From Bryobacteraceae bacterium (GTDB taxonomy: Bacteria > Acidobacteriota > Terriglobia > Bryobacterales > Bryobacteraceae), in the NCBI GenBank assembly GCA_025980435.1, contig JAICXK010000025.1, positions 1-33,473 of the forward strand: a stretch of DNA of 33,473 bases. Direction: 5' to 3'. The notes beneath the pieces are model-generated. The model was not told the origin of the DNA, made no database searches, and worked only from the letters and a program-made list of their open reading frames with translations. Below are positions 1 to 7,712 of the stretch, in pieces. Position numbers and translations under genes: made by a program. The stretch's first letter is position 1, and every line of letters starts with the position of its first letter.

Positions 1-111
1 GCAAATACGATTACGGAACGCCTGAACAACCTGTATTCGCGGCATCCGGCGAAAGTGGATTCCGCATTGCATCGTGCCCAGCTAAAATCTCTCAAAAAGA
101 ACGCCTGGTAG
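1..111 (+). CDS. MazF-associated antitoxin, C-terminal fragment (5' truncated by window)
   Basis: Frame 1 is open from the first base to a TAG at 109-111 and encodes a 36-residue tail (ANTITERLNNLYSRHPAKVD...). The pattern ITERLNxLY...P..VD..L...Q..SL....W resembles the C-terminus of ribbon-helix-helix/MazE-like antitoxins that sit directly before MazF/PemK toxins. The TAG lies only 2 nt before the next ATG, so the two genes are almost certainly co-transcribed and translationally coupled. The DNA-binding N-terminus is outside the window, so the exact family cannot be fixed. The role is inferred: it would bind and neutralise the downstream toxin and repress the operon. Confidence 0.75.
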   Translation, partial: ANTITERLNNLYSRHPAKVDSALHRAQLKSLKKNAW

Positions 112-113
112 GA

Positions 114-461
114 ATGGGAGAAATTCAGCGAGGAGAGATCTGGTGGGCGGACCTTCCGGCGCCTCGCCGCTCCGAACCCGGACACAGGCGGCCGGTACTT
201 GTCGTGCAAGCGGATTCTTTTAACCTCAGCCGAATTCAAACCGTAATCGTCGCCTCGATAACTACCAACCTGAGACTCGCCGATGCGCCGGGAAACGTTC
301 TCTTACCGGCGTCCGTGTCCGGCCTCCCCCGCGACTCAGTCGTGAATGTTTCGCAACTCCTGACCCTCGATCGCAGCTTTCTGACGGAACATGCCGGCAC
401 TCTGCCGCCGCGCCTGGAGCGCTCCGTCGATGAGGGATTGCGAATTGTCCTGCACTTGTAG
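114..461 (+). CDS. mazF: MazF/PemK-family endoribonuclease toxin
   Basis: This 115-residue protein has the MazF/PemK layout. It opens with [11 protein letters not shown] (the conserved RGEIWWVDL strand), followed by [10 protein letters not shown] and then [10 protein letters not shown]. The [13 protein letters not shown] segment matches the family's 'vnvsQlrtvdk' strand. Length is normal for the family (about 110-120 aa). MazF toxins cleave single-stranded RNA in the cytoplasm and are blocked by the antitoxin encoded just upstream, 2 nt away. All recognisable core elements are present, so it appears intact. The cleavage specificity cannot be predicted. The pair sits directly before proS, with about 68 nt between, and need not be related to it in function. 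Confidence 0.93.
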   Translation: MGEIQRGEIWWADLPAPRRSEPGHRRPVLVVQADSFNLSRIQTVIVASITTNLRLADAPGNVLLPASVSGLPRDSVVNVSQLLTLDRSFLTEHAGTLPPRLERSVDEGLRIVLHL

Positions 462-510
462 CGAATGAACCTTCACGGGTTTCGCAACCTGCCGCAGACC
501 AGCTAACGGA

Positions 511-516
511 TAATAT
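511..516 (+). promoter_or_regulatory. Probable -10 box of proS
   Basis: TAATAT lies 13 nt before the proS ATG. Transcription starting about 7 nt downstream would leave a leader of only around 6 nt, and there is no Shine-Dalgarno site. No convincing -35 was seen. The arrangement resembles the near-leaderless starts suggested at 20757 and 30268. Confidence 0.4.
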
Positions 517-529
517 CTTTTACCCCCAA

Positions 530-2242
530 ATGCGTTGGAGCACTCTTTTTATCCCGACTCTGCGTGAACATTCCGCGGAAGCTGAAGTCATCAGCCATCA
601 ACTGCTTTTGCGGGGCGGCTACATCCGCCAGCTCTCCGCCGGAATTTACAGCTATCTGCTGCTCGCGCAGCGCTCTTTATTGAAGATCCAGCAAATCGTT
701 CGCGAAGAGATGAACGCCATCGGCGGTCAGGAGATGCTGCTTCCCGCTTTGAATCCTGCCGAGGTCTGGCAGGAATCGGGCCGCTGGGAAATAATGGGCG
801 ACAACATGTTCCGGCTGAAGGATCGCTTCGGCCGGGATCTCTGCCTGGGCATGACCCATGAAGAGGTGGTCACATCCATCGCACGAGGCGAACTCCGCAG
901 CTATAAGCAGCTTCCCCAGATCTGGTATCAGATTCAGACCAAGTTTCGCGACGAGCCGCGTCCGAAATCCGGTTTGCTGCGCGTCCGCCAGTTCATCATG
1001 AAGGATTCATATACCTTCGATCTGGATGCAGCCGGACTCGACCTGGCTTATCAGAAGCACTATGACGCCTACCGGCACATATTTGATCGGTGCGGCCTGG
1101 AGTACATGATCGTCGAAGCTCACTCAGGAGCAATGGGCGGCAGCCAATCGCACGAGTTCGTAGTGCGCTCCGATGCCGGCGAAGATTTCATTGCCAGATG
1201 CGCGGCCTGCGGCTATGCGGCGAATCTGGAAAAGGCCGTCTCAAGACCGGCAGCTCCCGCGCTTCTTGATCCCGAGGGCGATTACACGCCCGAGGAGTTC
1301 CACACTCCCAACCTGAAGACCATCGCCGACATCGCCGCCTTTACGAAGCTGCCCGAATCGTCGCAGATGAAGAGCCTGGTGATGGTTGCCGACGGCATTC
1401 CGGTTCTCGTGATGCTGCGAGGCGATCACCAGCTTAGCGAGACGAAGCTGCAGGGGCTCCTTCACGCGACAGATGTACGGCCCGCGCACCCGCAGGAAAT
1501 TATCGATCTGTTCGGGGCAAGCGCCGGATCGCTCGGTCCGGTCGGAGTGAAGAACCTACGCATCCTGGCTGACCTCGCATTGCAGCGACGCCGCAACATG
1601 ATTAGCGGCGCGAACCGCGACGATTATCACCTGAAGAATGTCACGCCTGGCGAAGATTTCAACCCGGAGTATTTCGACCTGCGCCAGGTTGCGGCGGGCG
1701 ATGCCTGCGTGAACTGCGGCGGCGCTCTGGAAATAGTGAAGGCCATTGAAATTGGGCACATTTTCAAACTGGGCTACAAATATTCCGAGTCGATGGGCTT
1801 GCGCGTCCTCGGCGAAGACGGCAAAGAGATTACGCCCATTATGGGTTCGTACGGCATTGGCATCGAACGCATCCTGACCTGCGCGATCGAGCTTTATAAC
1901 GATAAAGACGGGATGGTCCTCCCGCCTCCAATTGCCCCCTTCAGCGTCGTGATCACGCCGGTAAACTATGCCGACTCATTGCAGCGGGAAACGGCTGATT
2001 TACTCTACGCGCAATGCGTCAAGGCCGGTATTGACGCTTTGCTCGACGATCGCGACGAGCGCCCGGGGGTGAAGTTCAAAGATGCCGATCTGATTGGGAT
2101 TCCGTATCGCATTACGGTAGGTAAAAAACTGCGTGATGCCAAAGTCGAGTTCAGCAGCCGCCGCACACGGATATCGGAGGATGTACAGTTGCATGAGGCG
2201 GTGGACCACCTGAGGCGTCGGATCTCGGGGATTGCGCTCTGA
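530..2242 (+). CDS. proS: Proline--tRNA ligase (bacterial type with editing domain)
   Basis: This 570-residue enzyme charges tRNA-Pro with proline in the cytoplasm. Class II motifs are visible: the N-terminal [24 protein letters not shown] (motif 1 region), [28 protein letters not shown] (motif 2 region) and [10 protein letters not shown] (motif 3). Between motifs 2 and 3, roughly residues 230-380, lies the INS editing domain ([27 protein letters not shown]), which hydrolyses Ala-tRNA-Pro. The C-terminal anticodon-binding domain follows ([12 protein letters not shown]...[26 protein letters not shown]). Length is typical of the E. coli-like form. The start was chosen because the family begins at this MRxSxxFIPT block. 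It is a housekeeping gene upstream of the Csm operon on the same strand, with a 104-nt gap, and is probably independent of it. Confidence 0.98.
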   Translation: MRWSTLFIPTLREHSAEAEVISHQLLLRGGYIRQLSAGIYSYLLLAQRSLLKIQQIVREEMNAIGGQEMLLPALNPAEVWQESGRWEIMGDNMFRLKDRFGRDLCLGMTHEEVVTSIARGELRSYKQLPQIWYQIQTKFRDEPRPKSGLLRVRQFIMKDSYTFDLDAAGLDLAYQKHYDAYRHIFDRCGLEYMIVEAHSGAMGGSQSHEFVVRSDAGEDFIARCAACGYAANLEKAVSRPAAPALLDPEGDYTPEEFHTPNLKTIADIAAFTKLPESSQMKSLVMVADGIPVLVMLRGDHQLSETKLQGLLHATDVRPAHPQEIIDLFGASAGSLGPVGVKNLRILADLALQRRRNMISGANRDDYHLKNVTPGEDFNPEYFDLRQVAAGDACVNCGGALEIVKAIEIGHIFKLGYKYSESMGLRVLGEDGKEITPIMGSYGIGIERILTCAIELYNDKDGMVLPPPIAPFSVVITPVNYADSLQRETADLLYAQCVKAGIDALLDDRDERPGVKFKDADLIGIPYRITVGKKLRDAKVEFSSRRTRISEDVQLHEAVDHLRRRISGIAL

Positions 2243-2311
2243 TGCCGCAGGCTGACGGACCCGTCTCGAACCCTGTGTTAGCCTGTTAGCGTTCTCGCTG
2301 GAACACGCCAA

Positions 2312-2329
2312 GCCCGCTGGTTTGCGGGC
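2312..2329 (+). other. Perfect GC hairpin between proS and cas10
   Basis: GCCCGC-TGGTTT-GCGGGC is a perfect 6-bp inverted repeat with a 6-nt loop, ending 17 nt before the cas10 ATG. No U-run follows directly, so it is not a textbook terminator; a short TTTT comes 11 nt later. It could be a weak terminator for proS or a structured leader for the cas operon. Confidence 0.4.
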
Positions 2330-2346
2330 CGCCACGACCTTTTGCC

Positions 2347-3822
2347 ATGTCGCTGCAAGTATTTTTGCAAGCTCAACTGCTCGGCGCCGAAGATTTCCTG
2401 TCCGCCCCGACGTCCGGAAGCGATTCCGGCGGCAAAGAGTTATTCGGTCGGTGCGCATGGCTGACGCTCCTGTGCGAGGTCTTACCACGGGCGCTGCTGG
2501 CAGATCTAAAGCTTTCGCGTATGCTGCTCGGCTCCAGTAGCGCGGAGCAGTTCCTGCTCGTCCTCGCGGAAGAGGAAATCCCACACGCCAACGAGTTTCT
2601 GGCGCGCGCGGCCGAATCCATTTCCGAGCTTTCGGACGGGGAATTGCGCCTGGTTTGGGCCAGTACCGAAAACCTGGGCGCATGGCCGGTTGCACGGAAG
2701 AGAGTAGACGACGCGCTCGCTGCCAAACAGTCGGCCTCGCTCGGTCCAGGTACGGCGGACCGCAGCGCATTCTTTTCGCCCTTCTTCCCGCCGGCGCGGC
2801 CTGGCAGAGACTCCTATTTCGAAGATTTCGCCCGGAAGCTGGTGTCCGCTCAACGAATCGGCTGGTCAAGCGAGCGGCCCGCACGCCTGACATGGGATGA
2901 AGGACAGTACACGTGGGCCTTAAAGGAGCAGTCCGGACTTGAGGACGACGGCATACTGTTTCCGCGCTGCATCGCCATGAACGATGCAGGCACGGAAGTT
3001 GCCTCGCCCGAAGAGCTGGCCGGCCGTGCGGAAGGAAATGCCAAGTGGGGCATGCTGCGCGGCGACGTGGATCACTTCGATCTTCAGTTACGGCGCGCCG
3101 GCACCATCGAAGACCATCTGCACTTGTCGGTCGCCTTCAAAGATTTTTTCGCCGGCGAGTTAGCTCTTGTTTGTACCCGAATCCCTGACTTCTGGCGCAA
3201 GGTCAGCATCCTCTATCGCGGCGGCGATGGATTCACGGTGTTAGGGACCTGGGATGCCCTGATTGTGCTAGCCCGCGAATTGCAGCGCCTGTTCGAAAAA
3301 TTCATCGAACACAATTTTGAATCGCTGCCGGGCGTGGAAGCGAAAACCCTGAGCATGGCGCTGGCGATCGCGGCCGAACCGCAAACTCCGGCTTCGCTGG
3401 TGCTGCAGGAGGCGAGCATGCTACTGCGTGCCGCCAAATCGACCGACCTCGGCTCCTTCCATCTCTTTGGGCGGACACTTGAATGGAAACGGCTGGAGGA
3501 TGCCGAAGAGCTGAAAGACGGCCTGGTCAGGCTGGTTACAAAATTCGGCTATCCGCCCGATTACATTCACGACCTCGCATCTGTATATCGCGAGGCATTT
3601 TCGACGCGGGCCGGCCGGCGCAGCAAGGCGGTTCGACTCGATAAGCCCTGGCGCACGTATCTACGCCTCTCGCGAGTCATTCCCGCGGCCCGCGGCAAAG
3701 AGGCAAACGGCTTGCGCAATGCCGTTATTACAAACCTGGTGGGAAAGAGAACCGCCAATATGAAACTGCGGCCGTCGGCGCGCGTGGGTCTGGAATGGGC
3801 GCGTCTCGCAGCCGGAAGCTGA
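2347..3822 (+). CDS. cas10: Cas10/Csm1-like large subunit, no HD domain, degenerate GGDG palm motif
   Basis: This 491-residue protein is the large subunit of a type III-A-like effector. Residues about 55-130 look like Palm 1 (SAEQFLLVLAEEE...ELRLVWASTENLGAWPVARKRVDDAL). Palm 2 starts with RGDVDHFDLQL (about 238-248), which matches the Csm1 'xDVDxxG' element. It contains VSILYRGGDGFTVLGTWD (about 286-303), where active Cas10 has GGDD. The N-terminal HD nuclease, with its HD signature, is absent. The region between the palms has no CxxC pairs, so the zinc ribbon is missing too. Csm1 proteins are usually 750-850 aa, so this is a stripped form. The C-terminal helical D4-like domain (residues 380-491) is kept. 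It is probably structural, with weak or no cyclic oligoadenylate synthesis (inference). No Shine-Dalgarno precedes the ATG. It is the first gene of the csm operon. Confidence 0.92.
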   Translation: MSLQVFLQAQLLGAEDFLSAPTSGSDSGGKELFGRCAWLTLLCEVLPRALLADLKLSRMLLGSSSAEQFLLVLAEEEIPHANEFLARAAESISELSDGELRLVWASTENLGAWPVARKRVDDALAAKQSASLGPGTADRSAFFSPFFPPARPGRDSYFEDFARKLVSAQRIGWSSERPARLTWDEGQYTWALKEQSGLEDDGILFPRCIAMNDAGTEVASPEELAGRAEGNAKWGMLRGDVDHFDLQLRRAGTIEDHLHLSVAFKDFFAGELALVCTRIPDFWRKVSILYRGGDGFTVLGTWDALIVLARELQRLFEKFIEHNFESLPGVEAKTLSMALAIAAEPQTPASLVLQEASMLLRAAKSTDLGSFHLFGRTLEWKRLEDAEELKDGLVRLVTKFGYPPDYIHDLASVYREAFSTRAGRRSKAVRLDKPWRTYLRLSRVIPAARGKEANGLRNAVITNLVGKRTANMKLRPSARVGLEWARLAAGS

Positions 3823-3827
3823 AAACT

Positions 3828-3861
3828 GATGGCTAAAGCCGATGGCTCATGGCTGACGGCT
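3828..3861 (+). repeat. Short degenerate tandem GATGGCT units
   Basis: The cas10-csm2 gap contains GATGGCT twice (3828, 3841), followed at once by CATGGCT and GACGGCT. The units are short and imperfect. They probably reflect slippage in non-coding DNA and have no obvious regulatory meaning. Confidence 0.5.
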
Positions 3862-3887
3862 GAACGCTATTCTCCGAAAGGAATTGC

Positions 3888-4409
3888 ATGGCTGAAGTAG
3901 AGGAAAAGAAAACCGAAGAACGCCGGCCCGGGGACAACCGGCCCCCTCGCGAGAATCGCGGAGGCGGACGGCCGAACGATCGTGGCGAGCGCGGTCCGGG
4001 CGACCGGGGACGTGAACGCGGCGGCCCTGGCGCGGGGCGCGGTCCGGGCGATCGCCGCGGCGAAGGTCCGCCCGAGATCGACCTCGAAAAGCTGATCAGC
4101 GATAGTCTCTATCTGGACAATCAGGCCCATGTCATCGTCAGCCGGATGCGCGATATGGATTCCGGTACCAAGAGCCAGTTGCGCCGTTTGTATAACGCGG
4201 TGCGGCGGGCCACACGGGCGCCCGAGACCGAGCGCCAGCATGAGTTCGTGATGGTTCGGGCACGTTTGGCCTATACCATCGCCCGGCATTCTTTACGCAG
4301 CATGGATGCTCTCGAACGGCTGCTCCTGCAGGTCACCCGGAAGAATGATACGCGCGGATACGAACGTTTCCGCGACCTGTTTGAGGCGATCGTCGCTTAT
4401 AACGAATAA
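3888..4409 (+). CDS. csm2: Csm2 small subunit with Arg/Gly-rich N-terminal extension
   Basis: This 173-residue protein has two clearly different halves. Residues 1 to about 62 are low complexity, rich in Arg, Gly, Pro, Asp and Glu, with repeated RGxGDR-like units (GERGPGDRGRERGGPG), and are predicted disordered. From about residue 63 there is an alpha-helical Csm2-like domain, with KSQLRRLYNAVRRA matching the family's 'tSqlRkfyn' helix and a C-terminal GYERFRDLFEAIVAY. Csm2 forms the helical filament of small subunits that lines the crRNA-target duplex. The helical part alone is of normal size (about 110 aa). The extension is unusual and may bind RNA nonspecifically (inference). An AAGGA Shine-Dalgarno lies 6 nt before the ATG. 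Position between cas10 and csm3 supports the call. Confidence 0.87.
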   Translation: MAEVEEKKTEERRPGDNRPPRENRGGGRPNDRGERGPGDRGRERGGPGAGRGPGDRRGEGPPEIDLEKLISDSLYLDNQAHVIVSRMRDMDSGTKSQLRRLYNAVRRATRAPETERQHEFVMVRARLAYTIARHSLRSMDALERLLLQVTRKNDTRGYERFRDLFEAIVAYNE

Positions 4410-4437
4410 CCCGTACAAACGAATTGGACAAACGAAC

Positions 4438-5271
4438 ATGAGTTCTCATACTGCGGAAACGGAGCTTACCTTCCTTGGCAAGCTGGTGCTTGAAGGCGAA
4501 ATCCAGTGTCAGACCGGGCTGCACATCGGCGCGGGCAAGGGCTCGCTTGAAATCGGCGGCGCTGATAATCCGGTAGTCAAAGACGCCTTCGGCATCCCGT
4601 ATATTCCCGGCAGCTCCCTGCGTGGACGCCTTCGCTCGCTTCTGGAACAGTCGTTGGGTCTTGCGGTTCCGAACGAACTGGTTTACCTCTCCAAGCGCAA
4701 GGGACAGGAGGTTCGTATCCACCAAAGCGACCGCCCCGATGACGACATTTGCGTTCTCTTCGGCCGCAATCCCGGCCGGGTTGAGAAAGTGACCGGAGAG
4801 TCCATTGAAGCGCCGGCCGCCACGCCAGCCCGGCTGACCGTGTATGATGCGCCTCTACTGTTGGACAGCATTACCACCCAAATGCGTGAGAATCTGGACG
4901 ATGAATTAACCGAAGTGAAAAGCGAAAACGCTGTGGATCGCATCACTTCGCAAGCCAATCCCCGGACCCTGGAACGCGTGCCGGCCAGCGCGCGGTTTCG
5001 CTTTCGCATGGTGCTGGATGTTTTGTGCGCGGAAGATAAGCCGCTGCTGGCGCGCGTTGCCGAAGGGCTGCGTCTGCTGGAAGATGATTCGCTCGGCGGC
5101 GGCGGCAGCCGTGGCAGCGGCCGGGTCAACTTTAGCGGGTTGACTCTTACGTGGCGTGGCAAGGATTACTACGCCAAGGGCGCTGCCGAGAACGTTCTTC
5201 TCTCGGATTCCGGTCTGCCCGCTTTGCAGCAGCTTGCAAGCGCGGAGGACTTCGCCGAGAAGCTTGCCTAA
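4438..5271 (+). CDS. csm3: Csm3 RAMP backbone subunit with conserved slicer aspartate
   Basis: This protein has 277 residues from the ATG at 4438. The ORF track begins upstream at 4306, but that part overlaps csm2 and does not look like Csm3. The sequence LEGEIQCQTGLHIGAGKG...GGADNPVVKDAFGIPYIPGSSLRGRLRSLLE is a near-textbook Csm3 N-terminus. By alignment to the family motif 'GAIDSPVIRD', Asp43 corresponds to the catalytic aspartate that cleaves target RNA every 6 nt. A glycine-rich RAMP loop, LGGGGSRGSGRVNF, is present near residue 220. Csm3 forms the repeated backbone on crRNA. The gene follows csm2 by 28 nt and is followed by csm4 with no gap. Presence of the catalytic Asp suggests that target RNA cleavage is retained even though the Cas10 active sites are degraded. 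Confidence 0.96.
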   Translation: MSSHTAETELTFLGKLVLEGEIQCQTGLHIGAGKGSLEIGGADNPVVKDAFGIPYIPGSSLRGRLRSLLEQSLGLAVPNELVYLSKRKGQEVRIHQSDRPDDDICVLFGRNPGRVEKVTGESIEAPAATPARLTVYDAPLLLDSITTQMRENLDDELTEVKSENAVDRITSQANPRTLERVPASARFRFRMVLDVLCAEDKPLLARVAEGLRLLEDDSLGGGGSRGSGRVNFSGLTLTWRGKDYYAKGAAENVLLSDSGLPALQQLASAEDFAEKLA

Positions 5272-6426
5272 ATGCAGCAGGCGCTTCTGATTCGCCTCCG
5301 GCCCGCGGGCCCCTGGCGTTATGGTCCCGCCGATGGCGGGCTTGACCGCGTTGACACGCTGTTTCGCAGCGATCGGCTCTATTCCGCCGTCACAATCGCC
5401 ATGCGCCAGTTAGGCTTTTTGGAAGAATGGCTGGCGGTTACGGCGCAGGCCCCGGTTTCGCAGGTGGCGTTCAGCTCGCTGTTTCCTTTCCAGGGCGATT
5501 CTCTCTTCGCGATTCCACCGGCAACCGCCTGGCCGCCTTCTTCCGGATTGGTGACCACGCCCAGCCCGGTGTTCTTGAGCAAAATTCGCTGGAAAGCGGC
5601 TCAGTTCGTTCCACTCACGCTGCTCGATTCACTCTTCACCGGTCAGCCTATTCTGGCGGATCAATGGGTCCCCGATGCCGAAAGCGGATGCTTATTGCGA
5701 CGCGACCGGCCCAGCTCGAGCCCGTTTCGCATCGTGATTCGGAGCGGCGCGGCGGTTGACCGGCTGGCGCATCGTTCTGCCCAGGTACATTCGGCGGCCT
5801 GCGTCGAATTCGAACCCGCGTCCGGATTGTGGAGCGTCGTGCGGTTCGCCGGCGAGCCGGCTGAATCCGCCTGGGCTGATCGCATCCAGGCTGCGTTTCG
5901 TCTGCTTGCAGATACCGGTTTCGGCGGCCGCCGCACCAGTGGCTGGGGCCAGACGCACGCGCCGGAATTCCAGCGCGGGCGCTGGCCAAACCTGCTTTTC
6001 CCGCGGTTAGCCAGAAGTCTTGAACAGCGAAATGGCTCAGCTAACGGCCATAGCGGCTCGCAGTTCTGGCTGCTCTCGTTGTACTCACCCGCTTCAACGG
6101 ACCAGATCGATTGGGATTCCGGAGATTACCGGTTGGCCACCCGTGCAGGCGTGGAAACGAAGTCCCTTCGCATGCTCACGGAAGGTTCGGTCGTAACTGC
6201 TCACTCCGAACCGGTCGGTGCTGCTGTCGATGTTGCAACGGAGGGATTCGCGCACCCGGTCTACCGCTCGGGAGTGGCCCTGGCCTTAGAACTGCCCGCC
6301 ATGGAGGGACCGAAGCTGGAAGAACCGGTCGAGCAGGCGTCAACGGAAGAGGCGATTGAAGAGCAGCCCTGCCCTGAACCGGCGCGAGACAGCATTAGTT
6401 CCGGAGGACCGGACGATGAATTTTAA
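5272..6426 (+). CDS. csm4: Csm4 (Cas5-like RAMP) with acidic C-terminal tail
   Basis: This 384-residue RAMP protein caps the 5' handle of crRNA and contacts Cas10. The N-terminus LLIRLRPAGPWRYGPADGGLDRVDTLFRSDRLYSAVTIAM is typical of Csm4. The PFQGDSLFAIPPATAWPP segment and the glycine-rich LLADTGFGGRRTSGWGQ RAMP loop (about 215-230) also fit. The family core ends near HPVYRSGVALALELP (about 335-345). After it comes a roughly 40-residue Glu/Asp/Pro-rich tail (KLEEPVEQASTEEAIEEQ...) not expected in ordinary Csm4 and likely disordered. The ATG follows the csm3 TAA with no spacing (TAAATG). The 3' end overlaps csm5 by 11 nt, so the three RAMP genes should be translated together. Confidence 0.94.
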   Translation: MQQALLIRLRPAGPWRYGPADGGLDRVDTLFRSDRLYSAVTIAMRQLGFLEEWLAVTAQAPVSQVAFSSLFPFQGDSLFAIPPATAWPPSSGLVTTPSPVFLSKIRWKAAQFVPLTLLDSLFTGQPILADQWVPDAESGCLLRRDRPSSSPFRIVIRSGAAVDRLAHRSAQVHSAACVEFEPASGLWSVVRFAGEPAESAWADRIQAAFRLLADTGFGGRRTSGWGQTHAPEFQRGRWPNLLFPRLARSLEQRNGSANGHSGSQFWLLSLYSPASTDQIDWDSGDYRLATRAGVETKSLRMLTEGSVVTAHSEPVGAAVDVATEGFAHPVYRSGVALALELPAMEGPKLEEPVEQASTEEAIEEQPCPEPARDSISSGGPDDEF

Positions 6427-7558
6427 GCTCACCGCTCTTACCCCGCTGCTGGTCGGCGATGGCCGTGAGCTTGCGCCCATCGACTACATGGTTTGGAAAG
6501 ATCAGGTGAATGTTCTCGATCAGGCCCGCATTTTCAAACTCCTGTCGCGCGGCCCCCGGCTCGAAGGCTACCTGACCCAGCTACGCAAGGCCACCAAGCT
6601 CGATTTCGCCTCCTGGGGAGGCTTCGCCCAAAACTTTTCGCAGCGCCGAATCCCGTTCGAGGATCCGGGCGCAACGGCGATCTGGAACGCCGCTCCCTCC
6701 GAATCGCTATTCATCCAAACGTTCGCGGCTAATCTGAGCGGCCCCTATCTGCCGGGTTCGGCTCTTAAGGGAGCCCTCCGTACCGGGCTCGTTTTCACGC
6801 GCTGGACGCCGGCCACCTTGGAGCGCGCGGCCGCTTCGCTGGAAAGCGATCGCGTTCCGCGCCGGATCGCCGAGACCGCGGAGGCAAATGCCGGCGCTTC
6901 GCAGATGAAGATCATCAGCATCGCTGACGGAACTCCGGCATCGGGCGCGGTATTCAAAATCTTTCTCACCCGGGTGGCATCGCTGGACACGCGCCAGGCC
7001 GGAAGGCCGCAGCTTGCCTGGAAGGTTGCCGGGCGCGGCAGCGTGCCTCCGCCGCGTGTATTCGACTCCACGCCGATTTTTGCCGAAATGGCCGTTCCCG
7101 GCACTGTATTCGGCGGATCCTGGGAGGAACGAACCTTTTTTGAAAATCCGGATCTCGCGCGCGCTCTGGGGTGGCGCTCGTCTCCCGAGCCGCGCACGAT
7201 AACCGATGCTGCAAACCAGTACGCGTCGGCCCAGCTCGATTTGCATGCCCGCTTCGCCGATGCAGCCGGGCTTTCCGGCCTACAGAATGGTGTCAAACAT
7301 CTGAAGGAGGAATTGGAAGCGGCGCAGAAATCCTCGCTCATCTGCCTTTTGTCGCTCGGCTGGGGCGGGGGGTTCGTTTCCAAGAGCGCCTTTCCCGATA
7401 CGAGCCTGGATGCCTACCGGAAAATTCTTCGCGCCGTACCGGCCATCAGTAGAGGAATTCGGGAAAATGTGCCATTTCCGAAGACGCGTCGGGTAATTTT
7501 CACAGGCGGGCAGCCATCGGCATTGGCGGGTTGGGTCAGGCTGGAGCTGGAACCGTAG
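6416..7558 (+). CDS. csm5: Csm5 RAMP subunit
   Basis: The protein has 380 residues starting at ATG 6416. The ORF track starts at 6356, but the first 20 residues there are out of character, and GGAGG at 6403-6407 sits 8 nt before the ATG at 6416. The N-terminus MNFKLTALTPLLVGDGRELAPIDYMVWKDQVNVLDQARIFKLL is typical of Csm5. The RAMP motif GPYLPGSALKGALRTGLVF (about 116-134) matches the family's 'YIPGSSLKGAIRTAI'. Csm5 sits at the 3' end of crRNA and helps its maturation. The gene overlaps csm4 by 11 nt. It is the last cas gene; no csm6, cas6 or CRISPR array follows, and the next gene belongs to an exosortase locus. Confidence 0.95.
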   Translation: MNFKLTALTPLLVGDGRELAPIDYMVWKDQVNVLDQARIFKLLSRGPRLEGYLTQLRKATKLDFASWGGFAQNFSQRRIPFEDPGATAIWNAAPSESLFIQTFAANLSGPYLPGSALKGALRTGLVFTRWTPATLERAAASLESDRVPRRIAETAEANAGASQMKIISIADGTPASGAVFKIFLTRVASLDTRQAGRPQLAWKVAGRGSVPPPRVFDSTPIFAEMAVPGTVFGGSWEERTFFENPDLARALGWRSSPEPRTITDAANQYASAQLDLHARFADAAGLSGLQNGVKHLKEELEAAQKSSLICLLSLGWGGGFVSKSAFPDTSLDAYRKILRAVPAISRGIRENVPFPKTRRVIFTGGQPSALAGWVRLELEP

Positions 7559-7607
7559 CGCGTCCTGTAAGTACTGAGAGGCCCGTTTTTTCGGCTGCGG
7601 CTAAGGG

Positions 7608-7624
7608 TTGGCAGTGGAATTGCC
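7608..7624 (+). promoter_or_regulatory. Candidate sigma-54 (-24/-12) promoter of the exosortase operon
   Basis: TTGGCAGTGGAATTGCC matches the sigma-54 consensus YTGGCACG-N4-TTGC. The GG (7610-7611) and GC (7622-7623) pairs are separated by exactly 10 nt. It lies 50 nt after csm5 and about 90 nt before the ATPase start, with expected initiation near 7635. Exosortase/PEP-CTERM systems in Proteobacteria are known to use sigma-54 and the PrsK/PrsR pair, so the placement makes sense. No activator site was identified. Confidence 0.6.
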
Positions 7625-7712
7625 GATATTTCAGTATGATGGAAGTGTGCCGGTGTCCGCAGGCCCATACGGCTGCTGATCGCCTGTCGTCCTCCGATGT
7701 GGAGTAGACCTA

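Noticed and set aside
2000-2893. 297-aa minus-strand ORF
   Set aside because: Antisense to proS and cas10, Arg-rich and without family character.
2347-7712. Search for a CRISPR array near the csm genes
   Set aside because: No set of regularly spaced repeats of 25-40 nt was seen by eye in this region or elsewhere in the window. An array outside the window is possible.
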